Below, piece after piece: positions 27,048-35,314 of a stretch of DNA of 64,000 nucleotides (position 1 is its first letter; each line of letters starts with the position of its first letter). The translations under genes and the position numbers were made by a program. The DNA is from Vreelandella titanicae BH1 (GTDB lineage: Bacteria > Pseudomonadota > Gammaproteobacteria > Pseudomonadales > Halomonadaceae): assembly GCF_000336575.1 (NCBI RefSeq), contig NZ_AOPO01000001.1, positions 372,001 to 436,000 of the forward strand, given 5' to 3'. The notes under the pieces were generated by a model. The model ran no database searches. It saw nothing but the letters and a program-made list of their open reading frames with translations, and was not told the DNA's origin.

Positions 27048-27481
27048 GTCGCGATAAAGAGTGAGCTGGCTCCGCTAGCTCATGATTAAGTCAGCTATTT
27101 TCTTCGCCCACTTAATCCACATAAAGAGGGTCTATTCAGGGCGCCCTCAGCTTTCACATACCCCCTTCGGAAGACTATAACTAAGCGGCTCTTTATCGCA
27201 TTAAACACACCGTCCCTGCTATTAGTCATAGCCATGGTACTTTTCACAATTCTTCCAGTGATAATGTACACATTGGACGGTTACCTTAAAACCTGAATTG
27301 GCAAAGCAATACAGCGCTCATAGGCGCTCTTACGCCAGGAAGCGGGCGCAGCGACTTCCTATCAAGAGAGGGTCGACTCAGGCCAAACGACAAAAAAACG
27401 TGATACGATAATCTTTTTTATTCGTCATATTTTCTGTCGTTTTTAGCGACAACCTCACCGCAAAGGGAATCAACTTTCACC
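27048..27481. other. Intergenic region rnk to paaX
   Basis: This 434-nt stretch has a weak hairpin just after rnk (GAGCTGGC / GCTAGCTC, about 27064-27083, no T-run), a second arm pair AGGAAG / CTTCCT near 27338-27361, and a PaaX-like half-site GTGATACG at 27400-27407 some 75 nt before paaX. No open frame looks real. Confidence 0.5.
27400..27407 (+). promoter_or_regulatory. PaaX-like half-site upstream of paaX
   Basis: GTGATACG matches the half-sites found before paaA and the TRAP operon. It is a single copy without a clear partner at the expected distance, so autoregulation is only suggested. Confidence 0.3.
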
Positions 27482-28408
27482 ATGTCGTCAGCTAAAGACT
27501 GCGTCGCTACGCTTATTGATGACTTCCAAAAGCGTCGGCCAATTCGCGCCGGCTCATTGATTATTACCGTCTATGGCGACTCTATCGTTCCTCGGGGCGG
27601 TACCGTGTGGTTAGGCAGTCTATCGAAACTGGTGGAGCCCATCGGTATCAATGAGCGGCTGGTGCGTACATCGGTTTACCGGCTGACCAATGAAACCTGG
27701 CTACGGGGTGAAAAGGTCGGTCGTCGCAGCTACTATCGGTTGAGTGGCCCTGGTCGGCGTCGTTTCGAACAAGCCTTCAAGCGTGTCTATCACGGCGCCC
27801 AGCCAGCCTGGCCGGGACAGTGGACATTGGTATTGCTGACACAGCTTCCCCCAGACCGGCGCCAGCAGATTCGTGATGAGCTCGAATGGCTAGGCTTTGG
27901 TAGTTTTGCTCAGGGCGTGCTGGCGCATCCAACGCTGTCATGTGCAGAGACCATGGCGGCCTTGCAAGAACTAGATGCAGCAGACGATACGATTGTAATG
28001 CAAACGCAGGCAATGGAGCCCATGACCAGTAAGCCGCTGCGTCTCCAAGTCAGAGAGAGCTGGAACCTCGACGAATTAGCCGAGCTCTACCAACGCTTTC
28101 TCGTTAAGTTTCGCCCACTCTGGAACGCGCTCAACGCAGAGAACCATTTGGGGCAGGAAGAGTGCTTCATTGCCCGCACTTTGCTTATTCATGAGTATCG
28201 CAAGGTTCAATTACGCGACCCCCTCCTGCCTGAGGAACTACTCCCCACGGCGTGGGAAGGACGCTACGCCCATCAGCTCTGCCGCAACCTTTATCGTTTG
28301 CTCTACGAACGTGCAGAACGCTGGTTGGATCAACATCTGGAAACCGCCGAGGGCCCACTACCCGCCCCTGGCCCCAGCTTCTACCAGCGCTTCGGCGGGC
28401 TGGATTGA
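27482..28408 (+). CDS. paaX: Phenylacetate pathway repressor PaaX
   Basis: GntR-like repressor of phenylacetate catabolism, released by phenylacetyl-CoA in characterised cases. The 308-aa length is standard. Landmarks are IRAGSLIITVYGDSIVPRGGTVWLGSL near the N-terminus, the winged-helix stretch NERLVRTSVYRLTNETWLRGEKVGRRSYYRLSG (about 58-90) and a C-terminal region with RDPLLPEELLPTAWEG, diagnostic for the family. AAAGGGA stands about 13 nt ahead of the ATG. It is next to paaY and the other paa genes. Confidence 0.95.
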   Translation: MSSAKDCVATLIDDFQKRRPIRAGSLIITVYGDSIVPRGGTVWLGSLSKLVEPIGINERLVRTSVYRLTNETWLRGEKVGRRSYYRLSGPGRRRFEQAFKRVYHGAQPAWPGQWTLVLLTQLPPDRRQQIRDELEWLGFGSFAQGVLAHPTLSCAETMAALQELDAADDTIVMQTQAMEPMTSKPLRLQVRESWNLDELAELYQRFLVKFRPLWNALNAENHLGQEECFIARTLLIHEYRKVQLRDPLLPEELLPTAWEGRYAHQLCRNLYRLLYERAERWLDQHLETAEGPLPAPGPSFYQRFGGLD

Positions 28409-28457
28409 ACGCCTAACGAGACTGCTTAATCAGTCGTCACATCGAGCATAACGCACC

Positions 28458-29072
28458 TTATGGCTGTGGCGACTGATCCAGCGTCTGCTGTTTAGGCTGA
28501 GTATCACCAGCCAGCAAGGTTGGGCGGTCAGCATCGAGTTCTGCCAGCGGTTCACAGGGCTCCAGGCTGTCCCGACAACGGCCCACTAAGCGCTGATACT
28601 CCTGGGTACCCTGCTGTTTCCAGTCGAACTCTTCATCACTCAGCGCGCGCTTAACCTTTGCGGGTGCCCCCATCACAAGTGACTGGGGCTCACACTCGAA
28701 GCCCGCCTTAACGAACGCTGCCGCCGCAACGATAGAGCGTTCAGCAATGTTGGCGCCATCCATCACTACGGCGTTCATGCCAACCATGGCATTACGCCCA
28801 ATCACGCAGCCATGCAGTACCGCGCCGTGGCCGATATGACCATCCTTCTCAACCTTGGTGACACAGCCAGGGAAGCCGTGCATCACACAGGTATCCTGAA
28901 GATTAGACCCCTCTTCCAGCACCAGCCGCCCGAAATCACCACGCATCACCGCGCCGGGGCCTACATAACAGTTGGGGCCCACGATTACGTCGCCAATTAA
29001 CACCGCAGTAGGATGGACATAGGCGGTCGGGTGTACCACCGGCGTCACCCCTTCAAGTCGATAGTAAGGCAT
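28458..29072 (-). CDS. paaY: Phenylacetate degradation protein PaaY (gamma-carbonic-anhydrase fold thioesterase)
   Basis: Left-handed beta-helix hexapeptide-repeat protein, 204 aa. In characterised systems PaaY hydrolyses dead-end CoA thioesters formed when the ring-opening step fails. Repeats run through VHPTAYVHPTAVLIGDVIVG and onward; histidines that would hold the metal are in VMHGFPG and GHIGHGAVLHGC. Residues about 155-204 form a hydrophilic tail. A longer frame opens at 29168, but the ATG at 29072 has GGAGAG closely upstream and gives the known start MPYYRLEG. Transcribed away from paaG. Confidence 0.92.
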   Translation of the reverse strand: MPYYRLEGVTPVVHPTAYVHPTAVLIGDVIVGPNCYVGPGAVMRGDFGRLVLEEGSNLQDTCVMHGFPGCVTKVEKDGHIGHGAVLHGCVIGRNAMVGMNAVVMDGANIAERSIVAAAAFVKAGFECEPQSLVMGAPAKVKRALSDEEFDWKQQGTQEYQRLVGRCRDSLEPCEPLAELDADRPTLLAGDTQPKQQTLDQSPQP

Positions 29073-29231
29073 AACACTCTCCGTTAGCTTGATTGGCCGT
29101 GTGGGGTGCTGCCCCCATCGCCCGCTCTTCGAACTGTTCGGCCCCTGCCCCATCAGTTGTGTAGCCACCTAGGGTTATCGCGCCTTTGCTGCGCTGATTG
29201 CGTCATGGGGCGCTCCTGCGCTCAATCTATC

Positions 29232-29248
29232 TTGATACGCAATATCAA
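29232..29248. promoter_or_regulatory. Palindrome with PaaX-like half-site between paaY and paaG
   Basis: TTGATA-CGCAA-TATCAA is a perfect 17-bp inverted repeat containing TGATACG, the half-site seen before paaA and paaX. It lies 160 nt upstream of paaY. Confidence 0.4.
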
Positions 29249-29498
29249 CTAAGATTATATTTTAAGTAACAAAACATCAAACACTTTACCTGTCGCCGTC
29301 TACTGAAGAATGGGCACACCGCTATCTAAAAACTCGACGCACCCTGCTGTAAGTCAGTTTTTTAGACGACCTTGGTTTTTTTATACCATCGTCTAACAAT
29401 TATCTTATATTCGCAAAAAATTCACACAAGTTATTGTTAATAAATAACAAACTACCAACAACACCAACAAGCGACACATTATAATCACCCATATAATA

Positions 29499-29526
29499 TT
29501 GATGTGTATCAAAATAAATCTATACT
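29499..29526 (+). promoter_or_regulatory. Sigma-70 promoter of paaG with overlapping FNR-like palindrome
   Basis: TTGATG (29499-29504), a 16-nt spacer and TATACT (29521-29526) form a good minus-35/minus-10 pair. The 14-mer TTGATGTGTATCAA (29499-29512) is a perfect match to the FNR/Anr pattern TTGAT-N4-ATCAA. A protein bound there would cover the minus-35, so repression is more likely than activation. Confidence 0.55.
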
Positions 29527-29658
29527 CGGCAGAGATTCATCCTGTGGATCACAGGCCGAACGGTCACTGGCGGGCACCGCCGACCGCGAAAAGGGCATGC
29601 GCCTTCCAATAAAAACGACCTGCCACTTTTCAAGGGCACTGACACAAGGACATTACCC

Positions 29659-30450
29659 ATGAGCCAAGCGCCCCTGCTTTACAGCGTGGAAGACGGCGTC
29701 GCCTGTATCACGCTGAACCGCCCCGAAAACTTGAACAGCTTCAATAACGAAATGCATGCCGAGATGCGCAAGGTGCTAAAAGCCGTGCGCCAAGACTCAA
29801 GCGTTCGCGCTTTGTTACTGACGGGCAACGGCCGAGGCTTCTGCGCTGGTCAGGATCTTTCCGACCGTAGCGTCGCGCCCGGCGCAGAAGCCCCCGACCT
29901 CGGCGAGTCGCTTGAGAAACGTTACAACCCCATGCTGCGCGCCCTTAAAGACATGCCGTTCCCGACCATTTGTGCGGTGAACGGCGTGGCCGCAGGTGCC
30001 GGTGCCAACATCGCCCTGGCCTGCGACATCGTATTGGCCGCGCGCTCGGCAAGCTTTATTCAGGCCTTCTGTAAGATCGGTTTGATTCCAGACTCTGGCG
30101 GCACCTGGACATTGCCTAACTTAGTGGGCATGGCTCGCGCCAAGGGCCTGGCGATGCTGGGCGATAAGCTCCCCGCCGAGACCGCCGAACAGTGGGGCAT
30201 GATCTGGCGCTGCGTCGACGATGAGGCGCTCCAAGAAGAGGCCATGAGCATGGCGCGCCATTTGGCCACTCAACCCACCCGCGGTCTGGCACTGATTAAG
30301 CGCGCCCTACATGCCAGCAGCGATAACAGTTTCAACGAACAGCTCGACCTGGAACGCGACCTTCAGCGCCTTGCTGGGCGCAGCGAAGATTACCGCGAAG
30401 GCGTTAGCGCTTTTATGGAAAAACGTCGCCCCACCTTCAAGGGAGAGTGA
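29659..30450 (+). CDS. paaG: 2-(1,2-epoxy-1,2-dihydrophenyl)acetyl-CoA isomerase PaaG
   Basis: Crotonase-fold enzyme that converts the ring epoxide of phenylacetyl-CoA to the oxepin form. The 263-aa protein shows the oxyanion-hole segments GNGRGFCAGQDLSD (about 56-69) and NGVAAGAGANIALACDIVLAA (about 112-132) and the IGLIPDSGGTWTLP stretch with the catalytic aspartate. AAGGAC lies 8 nt before the ATG. It heads the unit paaG, paaH remnant, paaI, paaJ remnant, paaK. PaaF is also a crotonase, but AGQDLSDR and the length favour PaaG. Confidence 0.92.
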   Translation: MSQAPLLYSVEDGVACITLNRPENLNSFNNEMHAEMRKVLKAVRQDSSVRALLLTGNGRGFCAGQDLSDRSVAPGAEAPDLGESLEKRYNPMLRALKDMPFPTICAVNGVAAGAGANIALACDIVLAARSASFIQAFCKIGLIPDSGGTWTLPNLVGMARAKGLAMLGDKLPAETAEQWGMIWRCVDDEALQEEAMSMARHLATQPTRGLALIKRALHASSDNSFNEQLDLERDLQRLAGRSEDYREGVSAFMEKRRPTFKGE

Positions 30451-30451
30451 T

Positions 30452-30619
30452 ATGCCAGCCATTCTCTCTACCGCCACTATTAGCATCATCAGCACAGGCG
30501 CAATTAATGCCTTGACCGATAGCCGTTTGGTTATCGAGGCTATCGTCGAGAACCTTGGGGCCAAGCGTCAGGTGTTTGCTCGGCTCGAAGCCCTATACGA
30601 GGAAAGCTTCCATGCATGA
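30452..30619 (+). pseudogene. paaH: paaH remnant (3-hydroxyadipyl-CoA dehydrogenase, internally deleted)
   Basis: A 55-codon open frame exactly where paaH belongs. It begins like PaaH (MPAILSTATISIISTGAI, corresponding to a Rossmann start of the type VIGTGAMG, with the first glycine changed to serine). It then jumps to an inner segment typical of the family, TDSRLVIEAIVENLGAKRQV, and ends after seven more residues, YEESFHA. An intact PaaH is about 500 aa, so roughly 90 percent is missing through at least two in-frame losses. The start lies 1 nt after the paaG stop and the end overlaps the paaI start by 8 nt, so the translational links are retained. No enzymatic function is possible. Confidence 0.8.
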
Positions 30620-31079
30620 TTCCCAACTGACCCCGCAGCAACTGGCGGAAGCCTGCGCCGAGGCAATGTTTTCCCGCGACCATGCCAGCCAAGGGCTGGG
30701 GATGCGCATTACTCGCGTGGCTCCCGGCTTCGCCGAACTGACCATGACCGTGCGTCAGGACATGGTGCAGGGGCACGGCAACTGCCATGGCGGATTTCTG
30801 TTTGCCCTGGCTGACTCAGCCTTCGCGTTTGCCTGCAACAGCTACGACGAAGCCACAGTAGCTTCCGGTTGCAGTATCGACTATCTCGGCCCCGGCCAGC
30901 TGGGCGACGAGATCACCGCCACCGCCGAGGAGCGCAGCCGCCGCGGGCGTACCGGCATTTACGACATTACATTGCGCAATCAGCACGGCGATACCGTTGC
31001 CTTGTTCCGCGGGCGTTCCTACAAAATTCGCGGCAGCGTACGCCGCCTGGAAGACACCGCTGCTGGAGATAACCAATGA
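30612..31079 (+). CDS. paaI: Hydroxyphenylacetyl-CoA thioesterase PaaI
   Basis: Hot-dog-fold thioesterase that rescues CoA from stalled phenylacetate intermediates. The 155-aa protein has the characteristic GHGNCHGGFLFALADSAFAFACNSY segment (about 55-80), with the HGG motif and the catalytic aspartate in ALADS. The ATG at 30612 has GAGGAAAG upstream and overlaps the paaH remnant. The stop overlaps the start of the paaJ remnant (ATGA). Confidence 0.93.
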   Translation: MHDSQLTPQQLAEACAEAMFSRDHASQGLGMRITRVAPGFAELTMTVRQDMVQGHGNCHGGFLFALADSAFAFACNSYDEATVASGCSIDYLGPGQLGDEITATAEERSRRGRTGIYDITLRNQHGDTVALFRGRSYKIRGSVRRLEDTAAGDNQ

Positions 31080-31108
31080 AAGAGGCGCTGATCATTGAGC
31101 GCTTATAA
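31076..31108 (+). pseudogene. paaJ: paaJ remnant (3-oxoadipyl-CoA thiolase reduced to 10 codons)
   Basis: ATG overlapping the paaI stop opens a 10-codon frame, MKEALIIERL. MKEALI matches the usual start of PaaJ-type thiolases (M-x-E-A-x-I), and IIERL matches their usual last residues (GQGIALIIER-like). The simplest reading is one in-frame deletion of nearly the whole thiolase gene of about 400 codons, joining its first and last codons. The position between paaI and paaK is the normal paaJ place. With such a short match the identity is a probable inference, strengthened by the parallel state of paaH. Confidence 0.6.
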
Positions 31109-31189
31109 GCCCATTACTAAAGCCACTCCATAGACCATGGCGCACTTAGAAACTAGTCCAATAACAACTAGCTTGATCGGAGACCCCTG

Positions 31190-32503
31190 ATGAATCAGCC
31201 CGCAACGCGTATCGATACTGCAACGCTCGATCCCCTGGAAACCGCCAGCGTCGACGAGCTGCGCGCCACTCAGGTCAAGCGCCTGAAGTGGAGCCTGAAG
31301 CACGCTTACGACAATGTGCCGTTCTACCGCCAGTCCTTCGACAAGGCTGGAGTGCATCCCGACGATATCCAGACGCTGGAGGATCTCGCCAAACTGCCTT
31401 TCACCACCAAGGCAGATTTGCGCGACAACTACCCGTTCGGCATGTTGGCCACACCGATGAGCGAGATCGTTCGCATCCATGCCTCCAGCGGCACCACCGG
31501 GCAACCGACGGTGGTAGGCTACACCCAGAACGATATTGATGTGTGGTCCGATGTGATGGCGCGCTCGATCCGCGCCGCCGGCGGCAGCCGCAACGATAAG
31601 GTGCATGTGGCGTATGGCTATGGTCTATTCACCGGTGGGCTGGGCGCGCATTACGGTGCCGAACGCCTGGGCTGCGCGGTGATCCCCATGTCGGGCGGCC
31701 AGACCGAGAAACAGGTTCAATTGATCCGTGATTTCGAGCCGGACATCATCATGGTCACCCCCTCGTATATGCTCAACATCGCGGACGAGATGGATCGCCA
31801 GGGCATCGACCCGCGCACGCTGCCCCTTCGCACCGGCATTTTCGGTGCCGAACCCTGGACCGATAGCATGCGCACTGCCTTAGAGCAGCGCCTGGGTATT
31901 GACGCCCTCGATATTTATGGCCTCTCTGAAGTGATGGGCCCCGGCGTGGGCATGGAGTGCCTGGAGACCAAAGATGGCCCGACCATCTGGGAAGATCATT
32001 TCTACCCCGAGATCATCGACCCAGTCAGTGGTGACGCCCTGCCAGATGGCGAATACGGCGAGTTGGTGTTCACCACCTTGACCAAAGAAGGCCTACCGGT
32101 GATTCGCTACCGCACCCGTGACCTGACCCGCCTGCTGCCGGGCACCGCGCGCCCTATGCGACGCATCGACAAGATCACTGGCCGCAGCGACGACATGCTG
32201 ATCATTCGCGGGGTGAATGTGTTCCCCACCCAGATCGAAGAACAACTACTCAAGATCGCGTCGCTTTCTCCCCACTACGAGATCGAAGTCAGCCGCCAAG
32301 GCAATATGGACATGGTGCTTGTTCGTGTAGAGGCGAATCATCATGACATCGCCCGCGACCCTGTGGCTTGTGAAGAAGCCGCGAAACAGCTCCAGCATTC
32401 CATCAAGACGCACATTGGTATCAGCACCCAGGTCGAGGTGTGCCCGGTAGAGAGTGTTATGCGTTCGATGGGTAAGGCCAAGCGGGTCAAAGACGTGCGT
32501 TAA
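31190..32503 (+). CDS. paaK: Phenylacetate-CoA ligase
   Basis: Activates phenylacetate to phenylacetyl-CoA with ATP, the entry step of the pathway. The 437-aa length is typical. The adenylate-forming motif ASSGTTGQPTVVGYT lies near residue 100, and the motifs YGLSEVMGPGVGMEC and TGRSDDMLIIRGVNVFP follow. GGAGA is 8 nt ahead of the ATG. It ends the paaG-I-K unit; the next genes are on the opposite strand. Confidence 0.96.
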   Translation: MNQPATRIDTATLDPLETASVDELRATQVKRLKWSLKHAYDNVPFYRQSFDKAGVHPDDIQTLEDLAKLPFTTKADLRDNYPFGMLATPMSEIVRIHASSGTTGQPTVVGYTQNDIDVWSDVMARSIRAAGGSRNDKVHVAYGYGLFTGGLGAHYGAERLGCAVIPMSGGQTEKQVQLIRDFEPDIIMVTPSYMLNIADEMDRQGIDPRTLPLRTGIFGAEPWTDSMRTALEQRLGIDALDIYGLSEVMGPGVGMECLETKDGPTIWEDHFYPEIIDPVSGDALPDGEYGELVFTTLTKEGLPVIRYRTRDLTRLLPGTARPMRRIDKITGRSDDMLIIRGVNVFPTQIEEQLLKIASLSPHYEIEVSRQGNMDMVLVRVEANHHDIARDPVACEEAAKQLQHSIKTHIGISTQVEVCPVESVMRSMGKAKRVKDVR

Positions 32504-32572
32504 CTCTTTTCAGACAGAGCCTAGAGCAATGATATCAGCCCCCGAATACTTATTATTCATGGCTTTTAAGCT

Positions 32573-32926
32573 TTAGGCTTGTGAAGCTGAAAGTGAACGA
32601 GCGGCTACCACTGTTAGCTCTACCTTAGCATCGATAAAAAGCTCACAACCTATAGTAGTGCGAACCGGCAGAGGCGCAGAAAAATAGTTCTTATAAGTAC
32701 TGTTGAAAAGCTCAAAATCACTTTTATCAGTGAGATAGGCAGTGACTGATACAATCTCACTTAACCCCAGACCACTCTGGGCCAGTGTTGAAGAAATGCG
32801 CTTCATTACTAGATCAGTTTGCGCAACAATTCCCTCCGGAATTCTTCCTTCTTCATCTAAAGGAACTTCTCCGGAAAGCATGACCAGATCATTGACTTCG
32901 CGAAACTTAGAAAATGGCATGTTCAT
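32573..32926 (-). CDS. RidA/YjgF family deaminase-like protein
   Basis: A 117-aa RidA-family protein. The conserved arginine that binds the carboxylate of an imine or enamine is R89 in PVRTTIGCEL, and the glutamate of the active site lies in KVELTVVA near residue 103. It is the last gene of the opposite-strand block inserted in the paa cluster. Together with the adjacent amidase it may deaminate a small enamine intermediate of an unknown pathway. Confidence 0.85.
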   Translation of the reverse strand: MNMPFSKFREVNDLVMLSGEVPLDEEGRIPEGIVAQTDLVMKRISSTLAQSGLGLSEIVSVTAYLTDKSDFELFNSTYKNYFSAPLPVRTTIGCELFIDAKVELTVVAARSLSASQA

Positions 32927-32957
32927 AGCGTATCTCCTGATACTTATTGAAAATCAA

Positions 32958-34448
32958 TTAACCGAAGCCGAGGAAGCCTTCAGAGAAGCTCAGTGGCTGG
33001 GCATTGCAAAGCGATTTAGTATCGACCTGAGGACGTGAGAGCTCTGGAACAGTATTGAACAAGGCTTCTAGTTCCTGAGCAAAAGCAAGCGTAGCCAGGT
33101 CTTCGCCACGGCGGCCAATGATCTGCAAACCAAAAGGAAGACCATTTAGATCCCGTCCGGCAGGTAACGTAATAGATGGGTGGCCAACCAACGTCGACGC
33201 ATAAGCCATTGAAAGCCAATGGTAATAGCTTTCCATCGGTTTTCCGTCTATCTCACTGGGGTAAAGCTCATGCCAGTTTCGTGGACTAATAGTCGTAGTC
33301 GGCGCAATAATAAAATCATGCCGTTCGAAAAATGTTTGCCAGCGCCGGTATATTTGGGTCTGCAAATTCATGGCCTCCACGACATCTAACGCAGAGAATG
33401 AAGCCCCCTCTTTAACATTGGCCTTGATATTCGGGCCCACCTTACTTGGATGGTTTCTAACCAACTCACGATGATGGCCGGAAAACAACAATCCTCTTAA
33501 AACTGAAAAAGCCCTATCTGCACCATGGCAATCCGGGTGGGTGTGCTCTAAGGAAGCAAATACATGACCGAACCGATGTAATTTATCAAGGAAGGTTTCA
33601 GCAATAAGCGACTCTGTTATCGCAAAACCAAAATCATGGGTAACCGCAACTCTAGCACTACTCAGATCAGAAGAGGGTAAATGCGTGTAAGAGTCAGGGT
33701 TATGGTGGCTTTTTTCCTCAACTACCGATACCCATGGATCTCTTCGGTCAGGTCTAATCATGGCTGATAGCATGAGTGCGGTGTCAGCTACAGTCCGTGC
33801 CATTGGCCCGCTGGTAGATAAAGGAAGCAGTGCTAATGAACGCTGCGATCCAGGAACTACGCCAGGCGAGGGACGAAAGCCAACAACACCATTGAATGCC
33901 GCTGGGCTTCGCAGGCTACCGCCGGTATCCGAACCAGTCGCCAAAGGTGCCATGCCGCAGGCAACAGCCACGGCCGAGCCTCCCGATGAACCACCTGCAG
34001 AACGAGATAAATCAAAGGGATTCGCAGTGACGCCATACACCGCATTTCGAGTATTTCCTCCAGCACTCCACTCAGGGTTATTTGTCTTACCCATAATGAC
34101 GACACCTGCTTGGCGTAGCTGGGTGATCATCGGGTCATCTGACGTAGCTATATTATCGGCATATAACTCACTACCATAAGTTGTAGGAAAACCAACTACA
34201 TCGACCATATCCTTTACACACAATGGCAGACCGTGCAGTACACCAAGAGGCTTACCTTGGTCGATTTCCCTTTGAGCATCGCGAGCTTGAGTAAGCATTA
34301 AGTCGTGATTATAGCTAACTAAAGCATTTACTGCCGGGTTCACAGCTTCCGCTCGGGCGATACAGCTCTCAGCAAGTTCGACAGCAGAGAGCTGTTTTGA
34401 AGAAAGCAGGCGACGAGCCTGAGTAGCACTCAAATCACAAGGTATCAT
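32958..34448 (-). CDS. Amidase (amidase-signature family)
   Basis: A 496-aa amide hydrolase with the complete Ser-cisSer-Lys triad: K79 in LCVKDM, cis-Ser154 in AGGSSGGSA and nucleophile S178 in DTGGSLRSPA, with the usual 24-residue spacing between the two serines. It follows a TRAP transporter and precedes a RidA protein on the same strand, which suggests uptake and hydrolysis of a carboxylated amide. No signal peptide, so cytoplasmic. The substrate cannot be named. Confidence 0.92.
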   Translation of the reverse strand: MIPCDLSATQARRLLSSKQLSAVELAESCIARAEAVNPAVNALVSYNHDLMLTQARDAQREIDQGKPLGVLHGLPLCVKDMVDVVGFPTTYGSELYADNIATSDDPMITQLRQAGVVIMGKTNNPEWSAGGNTRNAVYGVTANPFDLSRSAGGSSGGSAVAVACGMAPLATGSDTGGSLRSPAAFNGVVGFRPSPGVVPGSQRSLALLPLSTSGPMARTVADTALMLSAMIRPDRRDPWVSVVEEKSHHNPDSYTHLPSSDLSSARVAVTHDFGFAITESLIAETFLDKLHRFGHVFASLEHTHPDCHGADRAFSVLRGLLFSGHHRELVRNHPSKVGPNIKANVKEGASFSALDVVEAMNLQTQIYRRWQTFFERHDFIIAPTTTISPRNWHELYPSEIDGKPMESYYHWLSMAYASTLVGHPSITLPAGRDLNGLPFGLQIIGRRGEDLATLAFAQELEALFNTVPELSRPQVDTKSLCNAQPLSFSEGFLGFG

Positions 34449-34696
34449 TCAAACATCTTCCTTTATGTAATTTATTAAAAGACATACCCACTAAAACCAG
34501 GTTTTTATTAAAAACAATAGCCACCATCATTAACAATGACAAAAATCTTTACGATACATAAAACAATCACCAATAGAACGTCACTTTTATCTTTTTCAGC
34601 ATGACTGACATCAAAATACTATCTCAACGATCATTTAAAACATGGGTAAGAAAGTTAAAAAAACCACATTTCCACTTAACAATTAATAGAAAATCA
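34449..34696. other. AT-rich gap between amidase and TRAP small subunit genes
   Basis: About 248 nt with many A/T runs and no supported gene. A 64-codon frame at 34601-34795 on the plus strand overlaps the end of the TRAP gene and is not believed. Confidence 0.4.
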
Positions 34697-35224
34697 TTAA
34701 TGATAGAAAGTAGATCCTTCCTTGCTGATTTTCGATTCACAAGCACGAGCAAGCAGATGCACCAAAATAATAGCTGCACAAATTGGCACAGATAACACCA
34801 CCCATGACATCGGAAATCCCAACGTATCTGCACTAATCTGTGACTGACGTGCGATAAAACCACGTGACGGATCCATTCCAGACCCCAAGATACTGAAATA
34901 GATAATAGGAACAAAAAAGATGAGCACTGCCACACCGCGCAACAGTGCCGAAAAAAGCCTCAATGAAAAGCTCTTAAAGTGCATGGCCCCCTGAAAAAGC
35001 GCAGGGTCATCTTTCGACTTAAAAGAAAGCGTAGCGCCGAGCAGCCCGCCCCACACCATCATGTAACGAGCCATTTCTTCTGTCCATGATGGCGGTGCGT
35101 TAAAAGCGTATCGAGCCACCACTTGGATTGCTACGAATAGCAGCATCAACACTAAGCACAATACTGATACTCGGCGAGCAAGCCAATCTAGACAATCACT
35201 GAGGATAACTATTGAACGGCACAT
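34697..35224 (-). CDS. TRAP transporter small permease (DctQ-type)
   Basis: A 175-aa protein with four predicted membrane helices and the family segment FVAIQVVARYAFNAPPSWTEEMARYMMVWGGLLGATLSFKSKDDPALFQ near residues 30-80. AAGGTG lies 8 nt before the ATG. It belongs with the DctP and DctM genes upstream. The order DctM, DctP, DctQ is less common than DctP-Q-M. Confidence 0.9.
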   Translation of the reverse strand: MCRSIVILSDCLDWLARRVSVLCLVLMLLFVAIQVVARYAFNAPPSWTEEMARYMMVWGGLLGATLSFKSKDDPALFQGAMHFKSFSLRLFSALLRGVAVLIFFVPIIYFSILGSGMDPSRGFIARQSQISADTLGFPMSWVVLSVPICAAIILVHLLARACESKISKEGSTFYH

Positions 35225-35314
35225 ATTGTATACACCTTACGCTCAGCATAATCACTAGAAAAGCCCCCCTGCATCCAGGTTAATATAACTGGATAGGGCA
35301 ACTAACAGCTGGAT

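Larger units (their letters stand above)
29073..29658. other. Divergent paaY / paaG control region
   Basis: A 586-nt AT-rich region. It contains the palindrome TTGATACGCAATATCAA (29232-29248), an inverted pair TTAGACGA / TCGTCTAA (29362-29369 and 29389-29396), a sigma-70 promoter toward paaG (29499-29526) whose minus-35 lies inside TTGATGTGTATCAA, and CCTGTG-GAT-CACAGG (29541-29555) just after the promoter. No remnant of paaF is recognisable. Confidence 0.6.

Noticed and set aside
29232..29248. FNR box in TTGATACGCAATATCAA
   Set aside because: The spacer between TTGAT and ATCAA is 7 nt, not 4, so the FNR pattern does not fit; a PaaX-type half-site is more likely.
30311..30451. Upstream extension of the paaH-remnant frame into paaG
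   Set aside because: The ATG at 30452 corresponds to the normal PaaH start and follows the paaG stop; the extension is out of frame with paaG and unrelated.
34601..34795. 64-codon plus-strand frame in the AT-rich gap
   Set aside because: Overlaps the end of the TRAP small-subunit gene and shows no ribosome site or family match.
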